The position numbers and the translations under genes were made by a program. The notes under the pieces are model-generated. The model was not told the DNA's origin and did not search any database. It saw nothing but the letters and a program-made list of their open reading frames with translations. Of a stretch of DNA of 64,000 nucleotides, positions 1 through 9,228 are shown piece by piece. Position 1 is the first letter of the stretch, and every line of letters begins with the position of its first letter. This DNA comes from Stappia sp. (GTDB lineage Bacteria > Pseudomonadota > Alphaproteobacteria > Rhizobiales > Stappiaceae): NCBI GenBank assembly GCA_002722295.1, contig PBLF01000035.1:124001-188000 (forward strand), given 5' to 3'.

Positions 1-454
1 GCCCCAGTTCGAGACTCGCCACATCGTTCAGCACACACCCGGTCGCATGTTCGACCTCGTGGCGGATGTTGAGCGTTACCCGGAGTTCGTGCCGCTGTGC
101 GAGGCGCTGCATGTGCGCGGCCGCCGCGACAATGACGACGGCACCTCCGTGCTCGTCGCCGACATGACCGTGGCCTACAAGCTGTTCCGGGAGACCTTCA
201 CCAGCCGGGTGACGCTGCTGCCCGAGCGTGGCGAGATTCTGGTCGAGTATCTCGACGGCCCGTTCCGACATCTGGAGAACAGGTGGACCTTTCGCCCGCG
301 CGGCGAGGACGCCTGCGAGGTCGGCTTCTACATAAATTACGAATTCAAGAGCCGCACGCTGTCGACGCTCATGTCGGCCATGTTCGACCGGGCGTTCCGC
401 AAGTTCTCGACCGCGTTCGAGGAACGGGCGGACCATGTCTATGGAGCGGCGTGA
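1..454 (+). CDS. COQ10/RatA-type START-domain protein (5' end cut by 2 bases)
   Basis: Members of this family bind ubiquinone or a related lipid and help respiratory Q function; the bacterial RatA name comes from a proposed ribosome-association role. The frame is open from base 2, reading PQFETRHIVQHTPGR before the internal Met at base 47. Base 1 is a G that would complete an ATG lying two bases outside the window, which gives about 151 residues, the usual family length. The sequence shows the typical motif D-V-E-x-Y-P-E-F-V-P-x-C near residues 23-34 and a single START/polyketide-cyclase fold. It converges on the next gene with a 21-base gap. The family is clear; the exact biochemical role is inferred from homologues. 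Confidence 0.9.
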   Translation, partial: PQFETRHIVQHTPGRMFDLVADVERYPEFVPLCEALHVRGRRDNDDGTSVLVADMTVAYKLFRETFTSRVTLLPERGEILVEYLDGPFRHLENRWTFRPRGEDACEVGFYINYEFKSRTLSTLMSAMFDRAFRKFSTAFEERADHVYGAA

Positions 455-475
455 AGGAACGCGCGGGCGTGACGC

Positions 476-931
476 TCAGCGCGCGTGGTAGGACGATGAC
501 GTCTTGCCGGAATTCTTGTAGCCGGAAAACGCCTTGCTGATGTGTTTGAACCGCTCGGCGCGGTTGAGCGCCATGTCGCTCGCGCGCATCACCTCGTAGT
601 CCTTCTTGTCCTTGATGCCGATGTCGGCGAGCGTGACCTGCTCCGCCGGATCGCGGCACACCTCGACCCAGCCCTTGCCCACATTGTACTCGAGCTGGAC
701 GGAGCGGCCCTCGTCGGCCTCGTAGCTCATCCAGGCAACGGTCGCGGTGCGCACGAAGTATGGACGACCGCAGAGGATGACCTCGTGCAGGTTGGCACCC
801 GTGCTGTCGTAGAGGCGATGGCTTGCGTGAAACCGTCCGTCCGACTTGCGCGAGATGACATACATCTCCTCGGCCGAGGCGACGGCCGGCAAGGCGGTTG
901 CGAAGACAAGCGCGGCAACAAGGAAACGCAT
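476..931 (-). CDS. Secreted protein of unknown function
   Basis: I do not recognise this family. The 151-residue product begins with a clear Sec signal peptide (MRFLVAALVFATALPAVASA, cleavage expected near residue 20). I chose the ATG at base 931 because it starts the signal peptide and has an AAGGGG ribosome binding site about 8 bases upstream; an open frame continues further upstream without such a site. The mature part has two cysteines (in the VILCGR and VEVCRD contexts) that could form a periplasmic disulfide, and a polar Ser/Lys/Tyr-rich C-terminus. It lies between a convergent START-domain gene and cinA transcribed in the same direction. No function can be assigned. Confidence 0.75.
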   Translation of the reverse strand: MRFLVAALVFATALPAVASAEEMYVISRKSDGRFHASHRLYDSTGANLHEVILCGRPYFVRTATVAWMSYEADEGRSVQLEYNVGKGWVEVCRDPAEQVTLADIGIKDKKDYEVMRASDMALNRAERFKHISKAFSGYKNSGKTSSSYHAR

Positions 932-1023
932 CACGAATACCCCTTCGAAGGTATCATCGGCGGTTCCCTCGAAAAGATCAATCCTTCTGCAGGACAACCC
1001 TTTCTTGCGGTGAATCCCGGCCT

Positions 1024-1524
1024 TTAGCGATCCATCAAATTTGAAAGACCAGCGAAAGCAATGGCTACGGTCGCAAGTCTGATGCCGCTTCTTCCAAGCT
1101 CAGGGTCGAAGCGCTCCTCAAGATGATGTACCTCGCCACCACGGCGTGCAAAGCCGAAGTGCACCAGGCCGACGGGCTTCTCCCGCGAGCCGCCGCCTGG
1201 CCCCGCGACGCCTGTGACGGCGACGGCCAGATCGGCCCGCGATGCGGCAAGCGCGCCCTCGACCATGGCCAGCGCAACCTCGCGGCTGACCGCACCGTGC
1301 GCCTCGATCAGTTCGGCCGGCACGCCGATCATCTCGGTCTTGGCCTCGTTCGAATAGGTGACGAAGCCCCGGTCGACCACCGCCGAGGAACCCGGGACGT
1401 CGGTCAGGAGCGCGGCGATGAGCCCGCCGGTGCAGGATTCGGCGGTCGCGATCTTCAGGCCGAACCCGCTCGCGCGTTCGATCACCCGTGCGGCCGGATC
1501 GAAGAGGGGGGCGAGATCGGTCAT
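1024..1524 (-). CDS. CinA C-terminal domain protein (nicotinamide-nucleotide amidase type)
   Basis: This 166-residue protein consists only of the CinA C-terminal domain, which in PncC-type enzymes deamidates nicotinamide mononucleotide to nicotinate mononucleotide for NAD recycling. Visible family signatures are ATAESCTGGL near residues 26-35, the SYxEVK-like segment VTYSNEAKTEMIGV, and AVTGVAGPGGGS with KPVGLVHFG. The N-terminal molybdopterin-binding-like domain of full CinA is absent, as in E. coli PncC. The ATG at 1524 overlaps the stop codon of ispDF (ATGA overlap), so the two genes are probably translationally coupled. A longer open frame extends upstream but lies inside ispDF in another frame, so I rejected that start. 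Confidence 0.9.
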   Translation of the reverse strand: MTDLAPLFDPAARVIERASGFGLKIATAESCTGGLIAALLTDVPGSSAVVDRGFVTYSNEAKTEMIGVPAELIEAHGAVSREVALAMVEGALAASRADLAVAVTGVAGPGGGSREKPVGLVHFGFARRGGEVHHLEERFDPELGRSGIRLATVAIAFAGLSNLMDR

Positions 1525-2801
1525 GAGGCCTCCGGGTCCGTGTCTTCCAGTGACAGTGGCAGCGCGACCGTGGCCGTTGCAAGGGCCGCGATGCCTTCCC
1601 CCCGGCCGGTGAAGCCAAGCTTTTCCGAGGTCGTCGCCTTCACGGACACGCGGTCGAGCGGAAGCCCGGCGATCCGCGCGATGGACGCGCGCATGGTCTC
1701 GCGGTGCGGTCCGATCTTGGGATGCTCGCACACGATGGTGGCGTCCAGGTGCCGGATGCGTCCGCCCCGCTCCGCGACGCGCTCCACGGCAAAGCGCAGG
1801 AACCGGTCGGATGTGGCCTTGTGCCACTCCGCCTCGCCCGGCGGAAAATGATGACCGATGTCGCCGTCGCAGATCGTCGCGAGCACCGCGTCGGTGAGCG
1901 CGTGCAGCACGACATCGGCATCCGAATGTCCCTTGAGGGCGTGATCGTGGTCGATGCGAATGCCGCCGAGCATGACATGATCGCCCGGCTCGAAGGCGTG
2001 AACGTCATAGGCGGTGGCGGTGCGGATGTCGCCGAGGCTTGCGAGGGCCTCGAGCATCCTGAGGCGTTCATCGGCCTGCATCAGGTCCTCTCCCGTGGTG
2101 ATCTTGATGTTGGCCGGATCTCCCGGCACGAGGGCGACCGTCAGGCCGGCCCACTGGGCGACCGAGGCATCGTCGGTCAGGTCGGCGACCCCCGAGGCGG
2201 CGGCTGCCTCATGCGCCGAGAGGATGGACGCGAAGTCGAAGCTCTGGGGGGTCTGCGCGCCATAGAGCCCGGCACGGTCCACCGTCGTTGCCACATTGGC
2301 GCCGGTCTCGTCGGCCTTCTTGAGCGTGTCCGAGACGGGCAGGGCGGCAAGGACGGCGCGCTGGCCCTGGCCGAGCGTCTCGAGGGCCGCCGCGACGATG
2401 GCCGGTGTCAGGAAAGGCCGGGCGGCGTCATGCACGAGCACGTGACGCGGAGCAGTGGCTGAGAGCGCGCGAAGGCCAAGCAGAACCGAGCGTTGTCGTG
2501 TCTCTCCGCCATGAGCCGGGGGCAGGAGCGCGTAGGACGGCGACAGACCGGCGATCGCATCGTGATAGAGGGCTTCGTCATCGGGATGAATAACGACCAT
2601 GACACGGTCGATGCCCGGGCACCGGTCGATCGCTTCCAGGGTGCGACGCAAAACGGTGCGTCCCGCGAGCGGGCGATACTGCTTTGGCGCACCATCCCCG
2701 CCGACCCGCGATCCGCGGCCGGCCGCGACGACGAGAAACGCGTTGCCCTCAGGCTGCGGGCCATCCTGGGATGGGGGAACGGTCGGTCGGTCGGCGGCCA
2801 T
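1521..2801 (-). CDS. ispDF: Bifunctional IspD/IspF isoprenoid enzyme
   Basis: This 426-residue fusion carries two non-consecutive steps of the MEP pathway of isoprenoid synthesis. The N-terminal part (about residues 20-245) is the IspD cytidylyltransferase, with the nucleotide-binding signature VVAAGRGSRVGG. The C-terminal part (about 265-420) is IspF, the 2,4-cyclodiphosphate synthase, with metal ligands in the motif TAYDVHAF and in GHSDADV. Fused IspDF is common in alphaproteobacteria. The first codon at 2801 has no convincing Shine-Dalgarno sequence, so the start is less certain than the identity. The gene is transcribed away from dusB and overlaps cinA downstream. Confidence 0.96.
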   Translation of the reverse strand: MAADRPTVPPSQDGPQPEGNAFLVVAAGRGSRVGGDGAPKQYRPLAGRTVLRRTLEAIDRCPGIDRVMVVIHPDDEALYHDAIAGLSPSYALLPPAHGGETRQRSVLLGLRALSATAPRHVLVHDAARPFLTPAIVAAALETLGQGQRAVLAALPVSDTLKKADETGANVATTVDRAGLYGAQTPQSFDFASILSAHEAAAASGVADLTDDASVAQWAGLTVALVPGDPANIKITTGEDLMQADERLRMLEALASLGDIRTATAYDVHAFEPGDHVMLGGIRIDHDHALKGHSDADVVLHALTDAVLATICDGDIGHHFPPGEAEWHKATSDRFLRFAVERVAERGGRIRHLDATIVCEHPKIGPHRETMRASIARIAGLPLDRVSVKATTSEKLGFTGRGEGIAALATATVALPLSLEDTDPEAS

Positions 2802-2996
2802 GAGGTATCGGTCGGTGTTCTGTGTCCTTGGCGCCTGCGGCGCGGTCGAATGCCCGCTGGGGGCGCGCGGAAAACGGAATCGTCAAAGCCTTCCGCACAC
2901 GAGGATCTCCCCGACGGCGGCACGATGTCCATCTGCGGGTTTTGTCGGTTTCCTCCCGCGTCCACAAGAGCTAAGTGCAAGGCGACAATTTCGCCC

Positions 2997-3024
2997 TTGC
3001 GACAAATGCGCCTTTGACTATTAT
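2997..3024 (+). promoter_or_regulatory. Candidate sigma-70-type promoter for dusB-ntrBC
   Basis: A TTGCGA element (2997-3002) is separated by 16 bases from TATTAT (3019-3024). This places transcription start roughly 20 bases before the dusB ATG. The match is good for a GC-rich genome, but it is a sequence guess only. No sigma-54 type GG-N10-GC element was seen here. Confidence 0.4.
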
Positions 3025-3051
3025 CTAGGCAAATCAGGAAATGCACACCAG

Positions 3052-4098
3052 ATGAGCAAAATGAACCAGGGCGAGGCAGGCAGGGCGAGCGTGATCGGGA
3101 CCGTCGCGGTCCCGAATCGTGCGTTCCTTGCCCCCATGTCCGGGGTCACGGATGTTCCCTTCCGCCGGCTTGCGCACCGCTTCGGCGCGGGCCTCGTCGT
3201 TTCGGAGATGGTGGCCTGCGAGCAGCTTGCCGAGGGCGATCCCGACACGCACTTGCGCAGCGAGGGAATCGATGGCGCTCCGCATGTGGTCCAGCTTGCC
3301 GGGCGCGAGGCGCACTGGATGGCGGAGGGCGCCCGCATCGCGGTCGACGCTGGCGCCGACATCATCGACATCAACATGGGATGCCCCGCCAAGCGCGTGA
3401 CGACGGGCTACTCGGGTTCGGCGCTGATGCGCGACCTCGATCACGCGCTGACGCTGATAGACGCGACGCTGGAGGCATCGCGCGTTCCGGTGACGCTGAA
3501 AATGCGGCTCGGCTGGGACGAGCGCAGCCTGAATGCGCCGGAGCTCGCCGAGCGGGCGCAGGCGGCGGGCGTGTCCATGGTCACGGTGCACGGACGTACG
3601 CGTTGCCAGTTCTACAAGGGGCGCGCGGACTGGGATGCCATCGCCGCCGTGCGCGAGCGGCTGACGATTCCGCTGGTCGCCAATGGCGATTGCGCGGGTG
3701 CGGATGACGCGCGCGAGATGATGACGCGCTCGGGCGCGGACGCGGTGATGATCGGACGGGCGGCCTACGGTCGACCGTGGCTTGTCGGACAGATCGGCGC
3801 GGCCCTAGCCGGGCGCGAGATCATGGCGACGCCCCGTGGAGCTGCGCTTGGAGACATCGTCTGCGAGCACGTCGAAATGATGCTCGAACACTATGGATCC
3901 GCGCGCGGCCTGCTTCTGGCGCGCAAGCATATTGCCTGGTCGCTGGATGCGGCGACCGAGGACGGAGCGGAGCCCATGCCCGCCGACATGCGGAAGGCGC
4001 TTCTCACGTCCCGGGATGCCGGGGCCGTGATTGCCGGGCTGTCGCAGTGGTTCTCCGGCGCGGGCGAAACCGTAACAAGCGTCGGGGAGGCGGCATGA
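3052..4098 (+). CDS. dusB: tRNA-dihydrouridine synthase (NifR3/DusB family)
   Basis: The enzyme reduces specific uridines in the tRNA D-loop to dihydrouridine using FMN and NADPH. The product has 348 residues. It shows the TIM-barrel start APMSGVTDVPFR near residues 27-38 and the active-site cysteine in DINMGCPAKRV (Cys at about 111). It also shows the FMN-phosphate segment MIGRAAYGRPW. I chose the ATG at 3052; a second ATG lies three codons later, and longer upstream extensions run through the intergenic region. The gene's TGA overlaps the ntrB ATG, the classic nifR3-ntrB-ntrC arrangement of Rhizobiales, which couples it to nitrogen regulation genes. Confidence 0.95.
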   Translation: MSKMNQGEAGRASVIGTVAVPNRAFLAPMSGVTDVPFRRLAHRFGAGLVVSEMVACEQLAEGDPDTHLRSEGIDGAPHVVQLAGREAHWMAEGARIAVDAGADIIDINMGCPAKRVTTGYSGSALMRDLDHALTLIDATLEASRVPVTLKMRLGWDERSLNAPELAERAQAAGVSMVTVHGRTRCQFYKGRADWDAIAAVRERLTIPLVANGDCAGADDAREMMTRSGADAVMIGRAAYGRPWLVGQIGAALAGREIMATPRGAALGDIVCEHVEMMLEHYGSARGLLLARKHIAWSLDAATEDGAEPMPADMRKALLTSRDAGAVIAGLSQWFSGAGETVTSVGEAA

Positions 4099-5234
4099 GC
4101 GACACGGTCGGGACAGAGGGCGTGCGGGACACGCAGACAGGCGAGGGGGCAAGTGGCGGAGCCACCACACAGGTGCTCGACGCACTGCCCCATCCCGTCA
4201 TTCTGGTCGACGACAAGGGGTGCATCGCGGAAGCGAACATGGCTGCGGAAAGCTTCTTCCGGGCCAGCGCACCGGTGATGCGGCGCCATCCGGTCTCGCA
4301 TTTCGTGCCCTTCGGGAGCCCGCTTCTGCTGCTTGTGCAACAGGTGCGGGAGCGTGGCGCCCCCGTCAATGAATACAAGGTCGACATCAGCTCCCCGCGC
4401 ATCGGCGCGGAGAAGATCGTCGACATCATCGCGGCCCCCGTCGCCGACCGGCCGGGCGCCGTTGTCCTCATGCTGCAGGAGCGCGGCATGGCGGAGAAGA
4501 TCGACCGTCAGCTCACCTCGCGCGGCGCGGCGCGGACGGTTTCCGGTCTCGCCCACATGCTGGCCCACGAAATCAAGAATCCGCTGTCGGGCATTCGCGG
4601 CGCGGCTCAGCTTCTGGAGGGCTCCGCCGCTGAGGAGGACCGCCCGCTCACCCGGCTCATCATGGACGAGACCGACCGGATCGTGAAACTGGTCGACCGC
4701 ATGGAGGTCTTCTCCGACGAGCGCCCCGTGGAACGCGAGCCGGTGAACATCCACGTGGTGCTGGATCACGTGCAGCGGCTGGCGCAATCGGGTTTTGCGC
4801 GCAACACGCCCATCAGCGTCGACTATGACCCGTCACTGCCGCTGGTCTACGCCAACCGCGACCAGCTCGTGCAGGTGTTTCTCAATCTGGTGAAGAATGC
4901 CTGCGAGGCGGTGTCCGACCAGCAGGGCGGCGAGATCACGCTCACCACCGCGTACCGGCCGGGTATTCGCCTTTCCGTGCCGGGTTCATCCGAGAAGGTG
5001 AGCCTGCCGCTCGAATTCTGCGTTCGCGACAACGGCCCCGGCGTGCCCGAGGACCTGTTGCCGCATCTTTTCGATCCGTTCGTCACCACCAAGTCCAACG
5101 GCTCGGGACTGGGGCTTGCGCTGGTGGCCAAGATCATCGGCGACCATGGCGGCGTCATCGAATGCGACAGCCAGGCCGGCCGAACCTCCTTCCGAATCCT
5201 GATGCCAGCCTATTCCGAGCACGACGACACCTGA
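4095..5234 (+). CDS. ntrB: Nitrogen regulation sensor histidine kinase NtrB
   Basis: NtrB (GlnL) phosphorylates or dephosphorylates NtrC in response to PII protein and so reports nitrogen status. The 379-residue cytoplasmic protein has a PAS domain at about residues 25-135 and no membrane segment. Its phosphoacceptor His158 is in AHEIKNPLSGIRGAAQLLE. It also has an HATPase domain with N box (NLVKNACEAV), G1 box (DNGPGVPE) and G2 box (GSGLGLALV). It starts inside the dusB stop codon and is followed 19 bases later by ntrC. Both domain order and context make the assignment firm. Confidence 0.96.
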   Translation: MSDTVGTEGVRDTQTGEGASGGATTQVLDALPHPVILVDDKGCIAEANMAAESFFRASAPVMRRHPVSHFVPFGSPLLLLVQQVRERGAPVNEYKVDISSPRIGAEKIVDIIAAPVADRPGAVVLMLQERGMAEKIDRQLTSRGAARTVSGLAHMLAHEIKNPLSGIRGAAQLLEGSAAEEDRPLTRLIMDETDRIVKLVDRMEVFSDERPVEREPVNIHVVLDHVQRLAQSGFARNTPISVDYDPSLPLVYANRDQLVQVFLNLVKNACEAVSDQQGGEITLTTAYRPGIRLSVPGSSEKVSLPLEFCVRDNGPGVPEDLLPHLFDPFVTTKSNGSGLGLALVAKIIGDHGGVIECDSQAGRTSFRILMPAYSEHDDT

Positions 5235-5253
5235 GACCGGGAAACCGCTACCC

Positions 5254-6690
<1,437 letters not shown>

Positions 6691-6694
6691 GTAC

Positions 6695-6746
6695 GACTGG
6701 CGGAAACCCGCCAGTCGGGCCCGTCGCATCTCGCGTCGGGCCCCTT
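6695..6746 (+). terminator. Two consecutive stem-loops after ntrC
   Basis: A perfect 9-base-pair hairpin (GACTGGCGG, loop AAAC, CCGCCAGTC, 6695-6716) begins five bases after the ntrC stop. It is followed directly by a second inverted repeat, GGGCCCG (6717-6723) with CGGGCCC (6737-6743). There is no strong U tract, so they may act as a weak or Rho-assisted terminator, or as a 3' end stabiliser, rather than as a classic intrinsic terminator. Confidence 0.5.
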
Positions 6747-6751
6747 GCCGT

Positions 6752-6780
6752 TTGTCATCCGTCCATGCCTGTCGTAATTT
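6752..6780 (+). promoter_or_regulatory. Candidate promoter for ntrY-ntrX
   Basis: TTGTCA (6752-6757) is followed after exactly 17 bases by TAATTT (6775-6780). It sits just after the ntrC stem-loops and about 160 bases before the ntrY start, which suggests that ntrYX can be transcribed separately from ntrBC. The -35 matches five of six consensus bases; the -10 is weak. Confidence 0.4.
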
Positions 6781-6942
6781 GGCAACAATGTGTGATAAGG
6801 GTGCCGCATCGTCGCTGCATCGACGGTCTGCGCGTGACGATCCGCCTGCGGGCGGCCGCCGGGACGCAAGGACTGCAAGAACTGACAAGAATCCCGCACG
6901 GGCCGACAAGACGGTCCGGCTTCTCGAGACGGTTGCCGCGCT

Positions 6943-9228
6943 GTGCTAGCAGACAAGACGAGTGACAGGTCCTCCGATACCGGACGAGGCAGATCCGGCC
7001 TCCGGGCGCGACGCATCGGGCTCGTGCTGGTCATCGTTTCGCTGATCTCGATCACGCTCACCTTCTTCGTCCTGACCGGCCTGACGGCCATTGCGCCCGA
7101 CGGGCCGGTGGCGCAGATCGCCATGGTGACCAACGGCGTGCTGGTTTTCCTGCTCGTCGTTCTGATCGCCCTGGAATTCAATTCGCTGCTTCAGGCGAGA
7201 CGAAGGGGCCGTGCCGCCGCCCGACTGCATGTGCGCATCGTCACGCTGTTCAGCGTGGTTGCGGCCGTGCCGGCGGTTCTGGTCGCGATCCTGGCGACGA
7301 TCACGCTCGACCGAGGCCTCGACCGCTGGTTTGAGGACCGGACGCGACTCATCATCGACAATGCGCTGACCGTCGCCCAGGCCTACCTGCAGGAGCACGC
7401 CCGCGTGCTGCGCGGCGACCTGATCGCCATGGCGAACGACATCGACCGGGCAAAGTCGATCTACGAGTTCGAGCCGACCCGCTTCGACAGTTTCTTCCAG
7501 ACCCAGACGTCGCTGCGCGCGTTGCTTGCGGCATTCCTCATGTCGAAGGATGGCACGGTCATCACCCGCGTCGTGACCAACCCGGACGCGGATGTCCTGC
7601 TGCCCCCCAACGAGGCCTTCGCGCAGGCGGACAAGGGCGAGCCGGTGCTCATCGCGCCGGGCGTTTCCAATCTCGTCGGCGGCGTCATGAAACTGAACGC
7701 CTATGACGACATGTATCTCTATGTCACCCGCGCCATGGACAAGCGGGTGGTGGACTACATGCGCCTCGCCGAGGACGGGGCGAACCAGTACACGCGCATG
7801 GACCAGAGCCGCTTCGGCGTCCAGGTTGCCTTCGCGCTCGTCTACACGGGCGTCACGCTGGTGCTGCTGCTGTCGTCCATCTGGATAGGATTCGGCTTCG
7901 CCAACATGCTGGTGTCGCCGATCCGACGGCTCATTGGCGCGGCGGACCAGGTGTCGAAGGGCAATCTCTACGTCCAGGTGGAAACCGACAAGTCGGCCGG
8001 CGACCTCGCCAACCTGGGCTCGACGTTCAACAACATGACCGCCCAGCTTCGCGGGCAACGCGATGCGCTTCTGGCGGCAAACGACCAGATCGACCGCCGC
8101 CGGAGGTTCACGGAAGCGGTGCTGTCCGGCGTGACCGCCGGCGTCATCGGAATCGACGACACGGGACGCATCTCGCTGGTCAATCGCGAGGCGCTGGCGC
8201 TGCTCGACATGAGCGAGAGCGCGCTTCTGGACGAGCCCCTGGCGCAGGTGGCCCCGGAGCTCGCCGAGGTGGTGGACGAGGCGCTATCGCGCGATGACAG
8301 CCGGATGAGCGAGCGGCAGGTGTCGCTGCATCGTCACGGGCGCGAGCGCTCCGTCAACGTGCGCGTGACGAGCGAACAGTCGACCCGCAGCGAGCACGGG
8401 TTCGTGGTGACACTCGATGACATCACCGACCTCGTGACCGCGCAGCGGACCTCCGCATGGGCCGACGTCGCGCGCCGCATCGCCCATGAGATCAAGAACC
8501 CGCTGACACCGATCCAGCTCTCCGCCGAGCGCATCCGCCGGCGCTACGGCAAGAACCTCACCGAGGACCGCACGGTCTTCGACCAGTGTATCGACACGAT
8601 CATCCGGCAGGTGGGCGACATCGGCAGCATGGTGGATGAGTTCTCCTCCTTCGCCAGGATGCCGAAGCCCACCATGAGCGAGGCGGACCTGCGCACGACG
8701 GTGCGCGAGGCGGCCTTCCTGCAAAGCGTCGCCAACCCCGATCTCTCGATTACGACCGACGTGCCGGAAACGCCGGTCACCGCGTGCTTCGATCAGCGGC
8801 TCGTGGGGCAGGCCCTGACGAATGTCATCAAGAACGCGACCGAATCCGTCACCGCGCTTCCCGAGGGCGAGGCGGAGGAGGGCGCCATAAGGGTCACGCT
8901 TTCCCAGGAGGGCGACATGGTCACCATCGAGGTGGTGGACAATGGTATCGGTCTTCCGGTCGAGAACCGTCAGCGGTTGCTCGAGCCGTACATGACGACG
9001 CGCGAGAAGGGGACGGGGCTCGGCCTCGCCATCGTCAAGAAGATCATGGAAGACCACGGTGGCGGCATCGAGCTTCTCGATGCGCTCATGGCAGGGGCAT
9101 CGGACACAACGGGCGGCGGCAGGGGAGCCATGGTGCGATTGACCATGAGCACCGGGCGCGGGGCCGCGGACACCAGCGCGGACGAGTCGTCCGCGCCCAC
9201 ACAAACGGTTGCGACAGATGGCGTATGA
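6943..9228 (+). CDS. ntrY: Membrane sensor histidine kinase NtrY
   Basis: NtrY senses an envelope or redox/nitrogen-related signal and phosphorylates NtrX. The 761-residue protein has hydrophobic segments near residues 25-50, 58-80 and 105-125, a periplasmic sensor region, and another membrane segment at about 300-325. A HAMP domain, a PAS domain, the phosphoacceptor histidine (about residue 515, AHEIKNPLTPIQLSAERI) and a complete HATPase domain (DNGIGLP, GTGLGLAIV) follow. The start is a GTG with no obvious upstream alternative in frame. The gene overlaps ntrX by 11 bases, so translation is probably coupled. Confidence 0.94.
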   Translation: MLADKTSDRSSDTGRGRSGLRARRIGLVLVIVSLISITLTFFVLTGLTAIAPDGPVAQIAMVTNGVLVFLLVVLIALEFNSLLQARRRGRAAARLHVRIVTLFSVVAAVPAVLVAILATITLDRGLDRWFEDRTRLIIDNALTVAQAYLQEHARVLRGDLIAMANDIDRAKSIYEFEPTRFDSFFQTQTSLRALLAAFLMSKDGTVITRVVTNPDADVLLPPNEAFAQADKGEPVLIAPGVSNLVGGVMKLNAYDDMYLYVTRAMDKRVVDYMRLAEDGANQYTRMDQSRFGVQVAFALVYTGVTLVLLLSSIWIGFGFANMLVSPIRRLIGAADQVSKGNLYVQVETDKSAGDLANLGSTFNNMTAQLRGQRDALLAANDQIDRRRRFTEAVLSGVTAGVIGIDDTGRISLVNREALALLDMSESALLDEPLAQVAPELAEVVDEALSRDDSRMSERQVSLHRHGRERSVNVRVTSEQSTRSEHGFVVTLDDITDLVTAQRTSAWADVARRIAHEIKNPLTPIQLSAERIRRRYGKNLTEDRTVFDQCIDTIIRQVGDIGSMVDEFSSFARMPKPTMSEADLRTTVREAAFLQSVANPDLSITTDVPETPVTACFDQRLVGQALTNVIKNATESVTALPEGEAEEGAIRVTLSQEGDMVTIEVVDNGIGLPVENRQRLLEPYMTTREKGTGLGLAIVKKIMEDHGGGIELLDALMAGASDTTGGGRGAMVRLTMSTGRGAADTSADESSAPTQTVATDGV

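Noticed and set aside
2781..2795. Short GGTC tandem repeats at the start of ispDF
   Set aside because: Only three to four units inside coding sequence (Asp-Arg-Pro-type codons); too short to suggest variation.
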